In this document: piece by piece, positions 47,892 through 56,312 of the stretch | How positions within the stretch are numbered: position 1 is the first letter of the stretch | Layout: the number at the start of each line of letters is the position of its first letter | Assembly (NCBI RefSeq): GCF_011058215.1 | Contig: NZ_JAALFG010000001.1 | Location: 1,307,001-1,371,000 of the forward strand | Direction: 5' to 3' | Source of the DNA: Devosia aurantiaca | GTDB taxonomy: Bacteria > Pseudomonadota > Alphaproteobacteria > Rhizobiales > Devosiaceae | Length of the DNA: 64,000 bases | The notes under the pieces: generated by a model | Told to the model about the DNA's origin: nothing | Databases searched by the model: none | What the model saw: only the letters and a program-made list of their open reading frames with translations | Made by a program: the position numbers and the translations under genes

Positions 47892-47982
47892 GACACCTCA
47901 TAGTGAGCCTGTCGAACCACGAGGTCGGGTAAGCCAGATCGTGCCACGACCTCGTCCTTCGCCAGCTCAGGATGAGGTCTAC
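47892..47982. repeat. Inverted-repeat element, family C, copy 3
   Basis: Between DUF4170 (+) and the convergent LpxB-like gene. The left arm (47892-47927) reads CCTCATAGTGAGCCTGTCGA then ACCACGAGGTCG; the right arm (47945-47982) reads CACGACCTCGTCCTTCGCCA then GCTCAGGATGAGGTC. The arms are complementary, and their sequence is shared with copies 1 and 2. Confidence 0.85.
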
Positions 47983-48031
47983 TGGGAGATGTCAGCCTTT
48001 AGAACCGGCTCGGAAGGGGGTGAACGACGTC

Positions 48032-49180
48032 TCAGCCCAGCGCAAGCGCTTCGAACACCGCCTTCATCGCCCCCGGACCACCGATCCGCTCACGGCCGAT
48101 AGCGCCCAGTCGCGCTCGCTCGTCGCCATCGCGCAAGAGCCTGGTGAGGGCCGAGCCGACGGCATCGGTTTCCGCATCGACCACGATACGCGCCGCGCCA
48201 AAGAGGTTTTGCTCGTCCTCGAAACGGGAGCGGCGATCGCGCGGGTTGATGAAGGTGATGACCGGCTTGCCGAGGCCCAGCGACTGGATGCTCGCCGTGC
48301 CGGCCTGGCTCAGCACCACGTCCGAGGCATCGAGCAGATTGCCCATCGCCCGGCCGCGCGCCATGTGGACGGTGATGGTGCTATCGCTGAGTATGCCGAG
48401 ATCGTCCGGATCGCTGCTGAGCATGGCTTCCCGTTGCAAGCCGGCGGCCTTTGCCAGCTCGTCCACCTTGACGCTTCCCGCGACCGCCAGGAAGACATCC
48501 GGCCGCAGTTCTTCCGGCACGGTCCGCAGCGCCGCAATCTGGAGCGCAAAGCTTTCCCCGGTCAGGGCGCGGCTGCCCGGCAATAGCGTGACCCCTGAAG
48601 CCCGGCGCCGCCGCGACGCGGCATCGAACTGCCCGCGCGGGATCGTATCCATCATCAGATTGCCCGGCGCCCGTGCATCGACGCCGTCCTGTCGCAAGAG
48701 CGCGGCAAGGCTTTCGGCGCGGCAGAAGACGAGGTCGCAGGTCCGGCGGATTGCCCAGCGCTCCAGCCCGGAATAGAGCCGCGCCGCGCCAGTCTTGTAG
48801 ACATCGAGATAAAGCAACCTGCGATTGCCGGTAAGAAGGCAGGCCAGAACGCCTACCATGTCACCGATAACGATCAGCCGGTCGTAACGACCACGGATCG
48901 AGCGCAGGAACTGGAGGGCAGGGGGCACGGTGGCTAGGCCGCCATTGACCACGTCGCGCCGCAGCGAGCCTTTGACATTGCGCCAGCCCTCCGAAGCCAG
49001 CGTCGCGCGGGGACCGACGACGCGGCAGATGCCGTCATAGGCCTTGCCGCTGCCGATCATCGGATAAGCTTCCACCGAAACGGTCGGCGGCATCTGGGCG
49101 ATCAGCTGTGCGGCGATCGCATCTTCGCCGTGGCCGTTGGAGATACTGAGGAAGCGCTGACGTGTCGCTGCCTCGTTCAT
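48032..49180 (-). CDS. LpxB-related glycosyltransferase-like protein
   Basis: Protein of 382 residues with a GT-B layout. It starts with FLSISNGHGEDAIAAQLIAQ, a hallmark of the lipid-A-disaccharide-synthase-related group; later VVLSQAGTASIQSLGLGKPV and LLPGSRALTGESFAL form the sugar-nucleotide part. The classic LpxB is expected elsewhere in the genome, so this is a paralogue whose acceptor is unknown. Near DUF4170 and DUF2093, which suggests an envelope role by context only. Confidence 0.78.
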   Translation of the reverse strand: MNEAATRQRFLSISNGHGEDAIAAQLIAQMPPTVSVEAYPMIGSGKAYDGICRVVGPRATLASEGWRNVKGSLRRDVVNGGLATVPPALQFLRSIRGRYDRLIVIGDMVGVLACLLTGNRRLLYLDVYKTGAARLYSGLERWAIRRTCDLVFCRAESLAALLRQDGVDARAPGNLMMDTIPRGQFDAASRRRRASGVTLLPGSRALTGESFALQIAALRTVPEELRPDVFLAVAGSVKVDELAKAAGLQREAMLSSDPDDLGILSDSTITVHMARGRAMGNLLDASDVVLSQAGTASIQSLGLGKPVITFINPRDRRSRFEDEQNLFGAARIVVDAETDAVGSALTRLLRDGDERARLGAIGRERIGGPGAMKAVFEALALG

Positions 49181-49182
49181 CC

Positions 49183-49404
49183 CTACTTGCCCCGCCCGAA
49201 GCGCTCAAAGGCCAGGTTTGCGCTGACGGCGTCGGCATAGGCTTCCTGGCGGTCGACGCTCCAGTAGAAGAGTTCGTCGAGTGGGATCGGTTTGCCGGAA
49301 ATGGCGCAACGCACGAAGGGGCCGGGCTTGAGCACGACATAATCGCCATCGAGATAGCGCAAGCTGGCTTCGGCGGGCGCAAAGCCCTTGTCGAAAATGT
49401 TCAT
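49183..49404 (-). CDS. DUF2093 domain-containing protein
   Basis: Short protein of 73 residues with the family core AEASLRYLDGDYVVLKPGPF followed by VRCAISGKPIPLDELFYWSV. The Cys suggests possible metal or zinc-ribbon character, but function is unknown. The ATG at 49404 is well spaced from AGGGAG; upstream starts at 49410 and 49440 are weaker. It follows xseA on the same strand, the usual rhizobial order. Confidence 0.88.
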   Translation of the reverse strand: MNIFDKGFAPAEASLRYLDGDYVVLKPGPFVRCAISGKPIPLDELFYWSVDRQEAYADAVSANLAFERFGRGK

Positions 49405-49451
49405 GCCCATCTCCCTGGCGACTGACCCGATATAGTCCAAGCGGGCTCAGC

Positions 49452-51065
49452 TCAAAAGAGGCTATCCTGCACATCGCTGTCGGCTATCGGTTTTGCGCTT
49501 TTGCGCCGCGCCGGCGCGCCATTGACGGTGGCGTCCACCTCGCCCTCGGCCAGCATGATGTGGATCGCGTCGCCCGGCTTGAGCTGGCTGGCACTGCTGA
49601 CCAAAACGCCTTCGCCGTCCTGGACGATCGCATAGCCACGCGCCAGGACATTGCGATAGCTTAGTGTCTCCATGAGCTTGGCCAACTGCTCGAGCCTCTG
49701 CATCCGTCCCGCCGTGATCACGGGCCCCGATCGCAAATAGCGGTCTATCACCGGCGCCAGTTCGCTGCGGGCCTGCCGCAACTCGGCCACAAGCGGTCCC
49801 TTGTTGAGCCGCGGCGCGATCCGGTGCAACGCGCTCTGCTTGCGCTCCAAGGACGTGCCCACGGCCTGCGGCAGTTTCTTCGAGCACGGATCAAAGGTCA
49901 GCCGCGCCCGCTCGACAGTGGTCTTAAGTCCGCGCTCACCCTGGCTGCCCAAGGTTTTCAGCCGCTCCGAAAGCTCCTTGTGACGCTGCCGCATGAGACG
50001 AGGTTCGAGCCTTGCCGAAACCTTGGTGAGGGTTTGGGAGCGGAGTTGCACGGAATGTCGTAGCGCGGTCGAGAGATGGCTCGAAAAGTAATCGAGGCTT
50101 TGCCTCTGCGTTGCGACCAGGTCCGTCGCCCGCGGCAGCCCAGCAGATGCCGCGCGCAAGCGATCCTTGAGACTCGACAGCGCCCGTCGCGCCGCCTGCC
50201 GCTGCCGCCCACCCTGATCCTCGACATAGGCGATCAGCTCCGCCCGAACCGGCACTGCCGCTTCCGCCGCGGCGGTTGGCGTTGGCGCGCGCATGTCGGA
50301 GGCATAATCGACCAGCGTCGTATCGGTCTCGTGGCCCACCGCCGAGATCACCGGAATGCCCGACCCGGCCACGGCGCGAACCACGGCTTCCTCGTTGAAC
50401 CCCCAAAGATCCTCGATCGAGCCGCCGCCGCGCGCCACAATAAGAAGGTCCGGCCGCGGAATGCGCCCGCCCGGCAGCATGGCGTTGAAACCCTCAATGG
50501 CATTGACCACTTCGGGCGCACAGGTTTCCCCCTGCACCCGCACCGGCCAAAGGAGCACATGGCTCGGGAACCGATCGTCCAGCCGATGGAGGATATCGCG
50601 GATCACCGCCCCGGTGGGCGAGGTGATCACCCCGATGACCCGCGGCAGATAGGGGAGGGCGCGCTTGCGCTCCTTGGCGAAAAGACCCTCCGAAAGCAGC
50701 TTCTTGCGCCGCTCCTCGAGCAGCGCCATCAGCGCCCCGGCACCGGCCGGCTCGATATTGTCGATAACGATCTGGTATTTGCTGGAACGCGGAAAGGTCG
50801 TCAGCCGCCCCGTGGCAATGACTTCGAGCCCTTCCTGTGGCTTGAAGCTCAGCCGGGCATAGCTGCCCTTCCACACCACGGCGTCCATCGCCGCCGCATC
50901 GTCCTTGAGCGTGAAATAGCAGTGGCCCGACGAGTGCTGCCCGCGAAACCCGGAAATTTCGCCACGCACCCGCACATGGCCGAACTCGTCCTCCACGGTG
51001 CGCTTCACCGCCTGGGCAATCTCGGAAACGGTAAATTCTGTGGCGTTGGTCAGGACCTGGGACAT
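49452..51065 (-). CDS. xseA: Exodeoxyribonuclease VII large subunit XseA
   Basis: Large subunit of the single-strand exonuclease ExoVII, 537 residues. N-terminal OB-fold domain (VRVRGEISGFRGQHSSGHCY), catalytic domain with LPRVIGVITSPTGAVIRDI and the signature ARGGGSIEDLWGFNEEAVV, GHETDTTLVDYASDMRAPTP, then a long coiled-coil region and a C-terminal RGYAIVQDGEGVLVSS. Start at 51065. XseB is not in the window. Confidence 0.95.
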   Translation of the reverse strand: MSQVLTNATEFTVSEIAQAVKRTVEDEFGHVRVRGEISGFRGQHSSGHCYFTLKDDAAAMDAVVWKGSYARLSFKPQEGLEVIATGRLTTFPRSSKYQIVIDNIEPAGAGALMALLEERRKKLLSEGLFAKERKRALPYLPRVIGVITSPTGAVIRDILHRLDDRFPSHVLLWPVRVQGETCAPEVVNAIEGFNAMLPGGRIPRPDLLIVARGGGSIEDLWGFNEEAVVRAVAGSGIPVISAVGHETDTTLVDYASDMRAPTPTAAAEAAVPVRAELIAYVEDQGGRQRQAARRALSSLKDRLRAASAGLPRATDLVATQRQSLDYFSSHLSTALRHSVQLRSQTLTKVSARLEPRLMRQRHKELSERLKTLGSQGERGLKTTVERARLTFDPCSKKLPQAVGTSLERKQSALHRIAPRLNKGPLVAELRQARSELAPVIDRYLRSGPVITAGRMQRLEQLAKLMETLSYRNVLARGYAIVQDGEGVLVSSASQLKPGDAIHIMLAEGEVDATVNGAPARRKSAKPIADSDVQDSLF

Positions 51066-51101
51066 GCTTCCGTCGTGCGCCAAACCGGGAGTCGGGTCAA
51101 G

Positions 51102-51992
51102 TTACTCCGCCGCCGCAGCCTGGCTTTGCGGTTCGAGATTGCCCATCGACTGCACGATATGGGTCGCGAGGGCATCGTAGATGCCGCCATAGGCATGGCT
51201 GCCGCGCATAAGGGCAATCTGCGCATCGGCGAGCCGCGGCAGCTTGTGCTCTTCCGCCACCACGCGCATTCCCGGCTGCAGCGCGCTTTCCGGCAAAAAG
51301 CCGATGGCAAGGTCGGAAAGCACCGCCGAGCTGATCGCGGTGGCGTTTGAGGATGTATAGGCGATCCGGTAGTCGAGGCTCGATCGCTCCAGCGCATCCA
51401 TGGCGTCCTTGCGCCAGATGCAGCATTGCGGCCCGCAGGCAATGGCCAGCGGCTCATTGGCCAGCGCCCGCCCGCCATGGCTCGCGACCCAGAACATGCG
51501 TTCGGTGCGGAACAGCTCGCCAAAGTTCTGGTCCGTCCCCTGGGTGAAGACAATAAGGTCGTAGCGCCCCACTTTCATGCCTTCCAGCAATTGCTCGGAC
51601 GGCATGCAGGTCACGTCCACGGCAATGCGCGGATGCGTGCGCTGGAAGCTCGAAAGGATCACCGGCAGGAGCCGCACCGCATAATCGTCCGGCACGCCGA
51701 AGCGGATCGACCCGGCGAGATCGCCATCGTTGAAATGGTCGAGGATCTCGGCATTGGTGCGCAGCATCTTGCGGGCGCGTTCGTACAGCACTTCGCCATG
51801 ATGCGTGAGCGTCACCGTTCGCCCCTCGCGCGACAAGAGCGGATGGCCGAGCCGTTCCTCGAGCCGCTTGATCTGCATCGAGACCGCCGACTGCGTCTTG
51901 TTGACCCGGCGCGCAGCTTCGGTGAAGCTGCCGCAATCGGCAATGGCGCAAAAACTCTGCAGCTGGTCGAGGTCGAGCGGGGCGGTCATCAT
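51102..51992 (-). CDS. LysR family transcriptional regulator
   Basis: LysR regulator of 296 residues. Helix-turn-helix in FCAIADCGSFTEAARRVNKT and QSAVSMQIKRLEERLG; effector domain from SIRFGVPDDYAVRLLPVILS. It is divergent from a DUF1127 gene across a 140-base spacer that holds a T-N11-A type palindrome, so it probably controls that small protein and itself. The ATG pair at 51992/51989 leaves the exact start open by one residue. Confidence 0.94.
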   Translation of the reverse strand: MMTAPLDLDQLQSFCAIADCGSFTEAARRVNKTQSAVSMQIKRLEERLGHPLLSREGRTVTLTHHGEVLYERARKMLRTNAEILDHFNDGDLAGSIRFGVPDDYAVRLLPVILSSFQRTHPRIAVDVTCMPSEQLLEGMKVGRYDLIVFTQGTDQNFGELFRTERMFWVASHGGRALANEPLAIACGPQCCIWRKDAMDALERSSLDYRIAYTSSNATAISSAVLSDLAIGFLPESALQPGMRVVAEEHKLPRLADAQIALMRGSHAYGGIYDALATHIVQSMGNLEPQSQAAAAE

Positions 51993-52022
51993 TCATCACC
52001 CGAATTGATCACGAACATGATA

Positions 52023-52043
52023 TCTATTTGTTAGACGAATAGA
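52023..52043. promoter_or_regulatory. Candidate LysR binding site between LysR gene and DUF1127 gene
   Basis: Inverted repeat TCTATT (52023-52028) and AATAGA (52038-52043) around nine bases, containing a T-N11-A core, the general LysR-type box. It lies 31 bases upstream of the LysR start and 90 bases before DUF1127. Inferred from symmetry and position. Confidence 0.45.
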
Positions 52044-52132
52044 AGTCTAGCGCGTTATCTCGCCAGCATCGGTGCAACAGCGCACCGCGCCGCCGGCCTC
52101 CCCGGCGTCATCCAAGATTTGGAGTTCTCGAA

Positions 52133-52363
52133 ATGGCTCTCTCGCTTCCCGGCGAGCGGTCAGTTGCGGCCGCCTCGCCAGCCAACATTTTGCGCATGAT
52201 CCCTGCCTGGTTCGCCAGGCAGAAGGCCGCGCGCGCCCGCCGCCTCGCCTTGCAGCGCTTGCTCGACATGGACCCCGCCCAGCTCCGCGACCTCGGCATC
52301 AGCCGCAGCGATATCGCCGACGCCATGCAGGTCGGCAACGGCCGCACCCTGCCATGGTGCTGA
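52133..52363 (+). CDS. DUF1127 domain-containing small protein
   Basis: Arginine-rich protein of 76 residues. The DUF1127 core is present: RQKAARARRLALQRLLDMD then AQLRDLGISRSDIADAM. Proteins of this family in alphaproteobacteria affect stress, phosphate or RNA-linked regulation, but there is no single established role. A divergent LysR gene and a LysR-type palindrome suggest its expression is LysR-controlled. A strong terminator lies 138 bases after the stop. Confidence 0.85.
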   Translation: MALSLPGERSVAAASPANILRMIPAWFARQKAARARRLALQRLLDMDPAQLRDLGISRSDIADAMQVGNGRTLPWC

Positions 52364-52500
52364 ACGCCGCGCGCACCCGCAGCGCCCGGTTCTGACGCTT
52401 TCGCGGCCGAGAAGGTCGCGCACCCTGTTGGTACGGACATTACGAGTGCTCGTGCCATCTCCGGGCCGGTTTTGCCGCCGGCCTTGTTTCCTGAAGACTT

Positions 52501-52535
52501 GCCGGACCGTGCCCGCACGCGTCCGGCTTTTTTTT
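52501..52535 (+). terminator. Intrinsic terminator after DUF1127
   Basis: GCCGGAC (52501-52507) pairs with GTCCGGC (52521-52527), with CGTGC/GCACG pairing inside, and eight Ts follow at once (52528-52535). A second hairpin, GGCCGG (52464-52469) and CCGGCC (52478-52483), lies upstream. This is the clearest rho-independent terminator in the window. Confidence 0.85.
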
Positions 52536-52541
52536 CGATGC

Positions 52542-52787
52542 TTAGGAGAAGCGGACGCCCAGTTCCGTTTCGGTCCGCCACGCCACTTCGCAGGCAAAGC
52601 TGCGGCCATCGTCAAGCGCCAGCGAAAAGCGCTCGGGAATGCCGATCACGCTGGGCACGAGGAGCTTGGCCCCGGTCTCGGACATATTGCGGATCGTGCA
52701 GTTGAAGGTGGAAAAGCCGTCATTGACGACGATTTTGCCGCCCTTAAGCGTGCGGTGCCGCTGGCTGCTGCGCGTATCCTCGTTCAT
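52542..52787 (-). CDS. PilZ domain-containing protein
   Basis: Single-domain PilZ protein of 81 residues, a likely cyclic di-GMP receptor. The N-terminal RHRTLK supplies basic residues and NMSETGAKLLVP carries the NxSxxG motif. The RxxxR spacing is not perfectly clear, so ligand binding is likely but unproven. Its ATG overlaps the IalB stop codon (TGATG), so it is translated with that gene. Confidence 0.85.
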   Translation of the reverse strand: MNEDTRSSQRHRTLKGGKIVVNDGFSTFNCTIRNMSETGAKLLVPSVIGIPERFSLALDDGRSFACEVAWRTETELGVRFS

Positions 52788-53299
52788 CACGGCAGCGCGG
52801 CGAAGCCTTCGGAGAACCCTTCGAGCGACACGGGAATGCCGACGCCTTCCTCGGGCGTCTTGAACACGACAAAGATCGCGCTTTCGCCCTCGGACAAGAC
52901 GCCGATGATCTCGTCATCGAGTTCGACCTCGGCGATGCAGCCATTGGGCAGACAGCGCACAAAGGCGACACGGCCCATATCCGTGCCGTCGACGTTAAGG
53001 CCAAGCCCGTTTGGCAACAGCACGCCGAGCGGGGCGAGGACGCGCAAAAGCCGCGCCTCGCGGTCAGCGGTGCGCAGGACGATCACCGAGAGGCCGACAT
53101 TGGGCTGATCTTCGGCCAGAACGTTCTGGATAATGGCGCATTGTTCCGAGCTCGCGCCGGGCGGCGTATCGCAGCTCATCTGCCAGTCGCCGTATTCGGC
53201 GCGGACCGTGCCCTGCGCCATGGCGGGAGCCGCCGCAAGCATTGTCACCATCGCGCCGAGCGTAGAAAGCCGCTTTGCCCAGATCATCACTTCTATCAA
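52787..53299 (-). CDS. Invasion associated locus B (IalB) family protein
   Basis: Secreted protein of 170 residues with a clear signal peptide (LGAMVTMLAAAPAMAQ). The mature part has YGDWQMSCDTPPGASSEQCA, which is the IalB-family start, and FVRCLPNGCIAEVELDDE. The four Cys probably form two disulfides. The family is widespread and is not proof of invasion ability. Start 53299; 53287 is an alternative. It shares a transcript with PilZ and is divergent from coxB. Confidence 0.9.
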   Translation of the reverse strand: MIEVMIWAKRLSTLGAMVTMLAAAPAMAQGTVRAEYGDWQMSCDTPPGASSEQCAIIQNVLAEDQPNVGLSVIVLRTADREARLLRVLAPLGVLLPNGLGLNVDGTDMGRVAFVRCLPNGCIAEVELDDEIIGVLSEGESAIFVVFKTPEEGVGIPVSLEGFSEGFAALP

Positions 53300-53464
53300 T
53301 TCTCCTGCGAATCGGCGCGCCGCTTCATAGCCCGGTTTGTTTCAGGCAAGGGACGGAGGCTGTCAACCAAAGCCCGGTTTCCCGCACCTTCTGAGCAGAA
53401 ACTGCGGCGTCCTTGAGGCGGTCAAAACCCGCTCGGGTCGCAATTTGCCGCAGCCAACCCCGCC

Positions 53465-53564
53465 ATGGCCGCAATAGACTTGGCTCCGCCGATGTGATTT
53501 AGCTCAACCAGAGTTTTACGCTCCGAAGTTGAGTCGGAGCGGCGTTTCCCTATGCCGCTTTTTT
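53465..53564 (+). promoter_or_regulatory. Possible attenuator leader upstream of coxB
   Basis: The 310-base gap between IalB and coxB holds no gene. Three competing stems can be drawn: stem 1, CTCAAC (53503-53508) with GTTGAG (53528-53533); stem 2, CGCTCCG (53519-53525) with CGGAGCG (53535-53541); stem 3, AGCGGC (53538-53543) with GCCGCT (53554-53559), followed by Ts to 53564. Stem 3 looks like a terminator; stems 1 and 2 exclude each other, as do 2 and 3. A ten-codon ORF (53465-53497, M-A-A-I-D-L-A-P-P-M) ends just before stem 1, but has no clear ribosome site. Alternatively, stem 3 ends a small RNA. Confidence 0.5.
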
Positions 53565-53609
53565 GACCCTCTTTGGTGCACGCCGCCAGAACATGCTGAT
53601 AGGGGGTAT

Positions 53610-54530
53610 ATGGTGACCGGGCAGTTCTTGAAGAATATGGGTGCCTTTTCGGCGGCCGCAATGGCGCTGATGCCGGCACTTGCCGGTGCCCAGGAAATCG
53701 GTCGGGGTCATCCCGCTCCGGGCCAGATCCACATGCAGGAGTCGGTGACCCCGATCATGGACTCCATCGTGGCTTTCCACGATGGCCCGCTGATGTGGAC
53801 GATCTCGCTGATCGTGCTGCTGGTGCTGGTCCTTCTGATCGTGATCATGGTGCGCTTCAACGCCAAGGCCAATCCGGTGCCGGCGCGTTTCACCCACAAC
53901 ACCGCGATCGAAATCATCTGGACGGTCGTGCCGATCCTGGTGCTGGTCGTGATCGCCATCCCCTCCTTCGGCGTTCTCTCCGACCAGCTCACCGTTCCCG
54001 ATGGCGAGCGCAAGTATCTTGGCGCCAACATCTTCTCGTTTGGCGATGTCGACGTTCCGGCAGCCTCGCTCACCGTCAAGGCTTCGGGCGAGCAGTGGTA
54101 CTGGAACTACGAATATGTCGACCAGGGCGTTGCCTTCGACAGCAACATCCTCTCGGAAGCCGAAATCGCCGAGCTCAAGCCCGGCCAGCCGCGCCTTCTG
54201 GCCGTGAACAACGAGCTGGTCGTTCCGGTAAACACCACCGTGCGCATGCAGGTGACCGCGAGCCCATCGGGCGTGATCCACGCCTTTGCGGTTCCGTCCT
54301 TCGGCATCAAGATCGACGCCGTGCCGGGCCGTCTCAATGAAACTTGGTTTAATGCACGCGAAGAGGGCATGTACTACGGTCAGTGCTCGGAACTGTGCGG
54401 CAAGGACCATGCCTTCATGCCGATCGGCGTTCGCGTCGTCAGCGCCGAGCAGTTTGAAACCTTCATCACCGCTTTCACTGAAAGCCGTGACTATGCTGCC
54501 GCAGCCGCAACGCTGCCGCCGCTGCAATAA
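53610..54530 (+). CDS. coxB: Cytochrome c oxidase subunit II
   Basis: Subunit II of aa3-type cytochrome oxidase, 306 residues. Signal peptide (SAAAMALMPALAGAQE), two membrane helices (about residues 60-80 and 100-125) and the periplasmic CuA domain with aromatic EQWYWNYEY and the CuA ligands CSELCGKDHAFMPI. It receives electrons from cytochrome c. The ATG at 53610 follows AGGGGG closely; a GTG one codon later is better spaced. First gene of the cox operon. Confidence 0.96.
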   Translation: MVTGQFLKNMGAFSAAAMALMPALAGAQEIGRGHPAPGQIHMQESVTPIMDSIVAFHDGPLMWTISLIVLLVLVLLIVIMVRFNAKANPVPARFTHNTAIEIIWTVVPILVLVVIAIPSFGVLSDQLTVPDGERKYLGANIFSFGDVDVPAASLTVKASGEQWYWNYEYVDQGVAFDSNILSEAEIAELKPGQPRLLAVNNELVVPVNTTVRMQVTASPSGVIHAFAVPSFGIKIDAVPGRLNETWFNAREEGMYYGQCSELCGKDHAFMPIGVRVVSAEQFETFITAFTESRDYAAAAATLPPLQ

Positions 54531-54551
54531 TAGGGTCAGGGGAACAGCAAC

Positions 54552-56252
54552 ATGACCGACACCGCTCACCTCGAGGCCCATGCCACCGGGCATGACCACG
54601 CCAGCCACGTCCACGATCACCACACGCCCACCGGCTGGCGCCGCTGGGTCTATTCGACCAACCACAAAGACATCGGGATCATGTACCTGGTGTTCTCCAT
54701 CGTTGCCGGCGTGATCGGTGGCTTGCTCTCCGGCGCCATGCGCATGGAACTGCAGGAACCCGGCATTCAGATCTTCCACGGTCTGGCTGCCATGGCCTAT
54801 GGCCTTGAAGGCGATGCTGCCATCGACGGCGGCAAGCACATGTTCAACGTGTTCGTTTCCGCCCACGCCCTGATCATGGTGTTCTTCACCGTTATGCCGG
54901 CGACCATGGGTGGCTTTGCCAACTATTTTGCCCCACTGATGATCGGCGCGCCGGACACCGCCTTCCCGCGCATCAACAACGTCGCCTTCTGGCTCCTGCC
55001 CCCAGCGCTGCTGCTGACCATCCTCTCGATGTTCTTTGAGGGCCCGGCCGGTGCGCTCGGCTTTGGTGGCGGCTGGACCGCTTACCCGCCGCTCTCGACC
55101 TCAGGTCATCCCGGCCCGGCAACCGATTTCGTGATCTTCTCGCTGCACGTCGCTGGCGTCAGCTCGATCCTGGGTGCCATCAACCTCATCACTACCATTC
55201 TCAACATGCGCGCTCCGGGCATGACGCTGCACAAGATGCCGCTCTTTGCTTGGTCCGTGCTGGTGACCGCCTTCCTGCTGCTGCTGGCTCTGCCAGTCCT
55301 GGCTGGCGCCATCACCATGATGCTGACCGACCGTAACTTCGGCACCACCTTCTTTAATCCCGAAGGCGGCGGCGACCCGGTCCTTTACCAGCATCTGTTC
55401 TGGTTCTTCGGCCACCCCGAAGTGTACATCATGATCTTGCCGGGCTTCGGCATCGTCAGCCACATCGTGGCAACCTTCTCGCGCAAGCCGGTCTTTGGCT
55501 ATATGGCCATGGCCTACGCAATGGTTGCTATCGGCTTCGTCGGCTTCGTTGTGTGGGCTCACCACATGTACACGACCGGCCTCAGCCTCGACGTCCAGCG
55601 GTATTTCGTTGCCGCCACCATGGTGATCGCGGTGCCGACGGGCGTGAAGATCTTCTCCTGGATCGCCACCATGTGGGGCGGCTCAATCACCTTCCGCATT
55701 CCTATGCTCTGGGCCATCGGCTTCATCTTCCTGTTCACCGTTGGCGGTGTGACCGGCGTGGTGCTTGCCAATGCCGGTGCGGACCGTGCCCTGCACGACA
55801 CCTATTACGTGGTCGCACACTTCCACTACGTGCTGTCGCTCGGTGCCGTTTTCTCGATCTTTGCCGGCTGGTACTACTGGTTCCCGAAGATTTTCGGCTA
55901 CATGTACAACGAGTTCCTCGGCAAGCTGCACTTCTGGGTCATGTTCATCGGCGTGAACCTGATCTTCTTCCCGCAGCACTTCCTTGGCCTTGCCGGTATG
56001 CCGCGCCGCTATGTCGACTACCCGGATGCCTTTGCCCTGTGGAACCGCGTTTCCTCGATCGGCTACTACGTCACCTTCGTTGCGATGATCATCTTCTTCT
56101 ACGCGACCTGGGAAGCCGTTCGGAAGAAGCGCCTCGCCGGCGACAATCCATGGGGTGATGGTGCGACGACTTTGGAATGGACTCTGAGCTCGCCTCCGCC
56201 GTTCCACCAGTTCTCGACCCTGCCCAAGATGGACAGCAAGGACGCCCACTAA
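54552..56252 (+). CDS. coxA: Cytochrome c oxidase subunit I
   Basis: Catalytic subunit I of 566 residues with twelve membrane helices. Ligands are visible: the CuB His-Tyr pair in [12 protein letters not shown], the CuB histidines in [10 protein letters not shown], and the heme a/a3 histidines in VAHFHYVLS. It holds heme a, heme a3 and CuB and reduces oxygen. It starts 21 bases after coxB and is followed by a strong hairpin before ctaB. Confidence 0.97.
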   Translation: MTDTAHLEAHATGHDHASHVHDHHTPTGWRRWVYSTNHKDIGIMYLVFSIVAGVIGGLLSGAMRMELQEPGIQIFHGLAAMAYGLEGDAAIDGGKHMFNVFVSAHALIMVFFTVMPATMGGFANYFAPLMIGAPDTAFPRINNVAFWLLPPALLLTILSMFFEGPAGALGFGGGWTAYPPLSTSGHPGPATDFVIFSLHVAGVSSILGAINLITTILNMRAPGMTLHKMPLFAWSVLVTAFLLLLALPVLAGAITMMLTDRNFGTTFFNPEGGGDPVLYQHLFWFFGHPEVYIMILPGFGIVSHIVATFSRKPVFGYMAMAYAMVAIGFVGFVVWAHHMYTTGLSLDVQRYFVAATMVIAVPTGVKIFSWIATMWGGSITFRIPMLWAIGFIFLFTVGGVTGVVLANAGADRALHDTYYVVAHFHYVLSLGAVFSIFAGWYYWFPKIFGYMYNEFLGKLHFWVMFIGVNLIFFPQHFLGLAGMPRRYVDYPDAFALWNRVSSIGYYVTFVAMIIFFYATWEAVRKKRLAGDNPWGDGATTLEWTLSSPPPFHQFSTLPKMDSKDAH

Positions 56253-56269
56253 GCACTCGTTTTGATCAA

Positions 56270-56295
56270 GCGGACCGCGCCAGGGCGCGGTCCGC
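56270..56295 (+). other. Intercistronic hairpin between coxA and ctaB
   Basis: Perfect 12-base stem: GCGGACCGCGCC (56270-56281) pairs with GGCGCGGTCCGC (56284-56295), two bases apart. No T run follows, so it is less likely to terminate than to protect the coxA mRNA end or lower ctaB expression. Confidence 0.7.
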
Positions 56296-56312
56296 AAATA
56301 AAGGAAAGAGCT

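Noticed and set aside
52787..53299. IalB as a virulence factor
   Set aside because: The family is widespread in free-living alphaproteobacteria; the name alone does not support a role in invasion.
53422..53679. Small minus-strand ORF in the IalB-coxB gap
   Set aside because: No ribosome site, no family resemblance, and it overlaps the coxB start.
53550..54866. 438-residue minus-strand ORF over coxB and the start of coxA
   Set aside because: Shadow; coxB and coxA are unambiguous on the plus strand, and this product is His/Asp-rich in the way antisense reads of GC-rich genes are.
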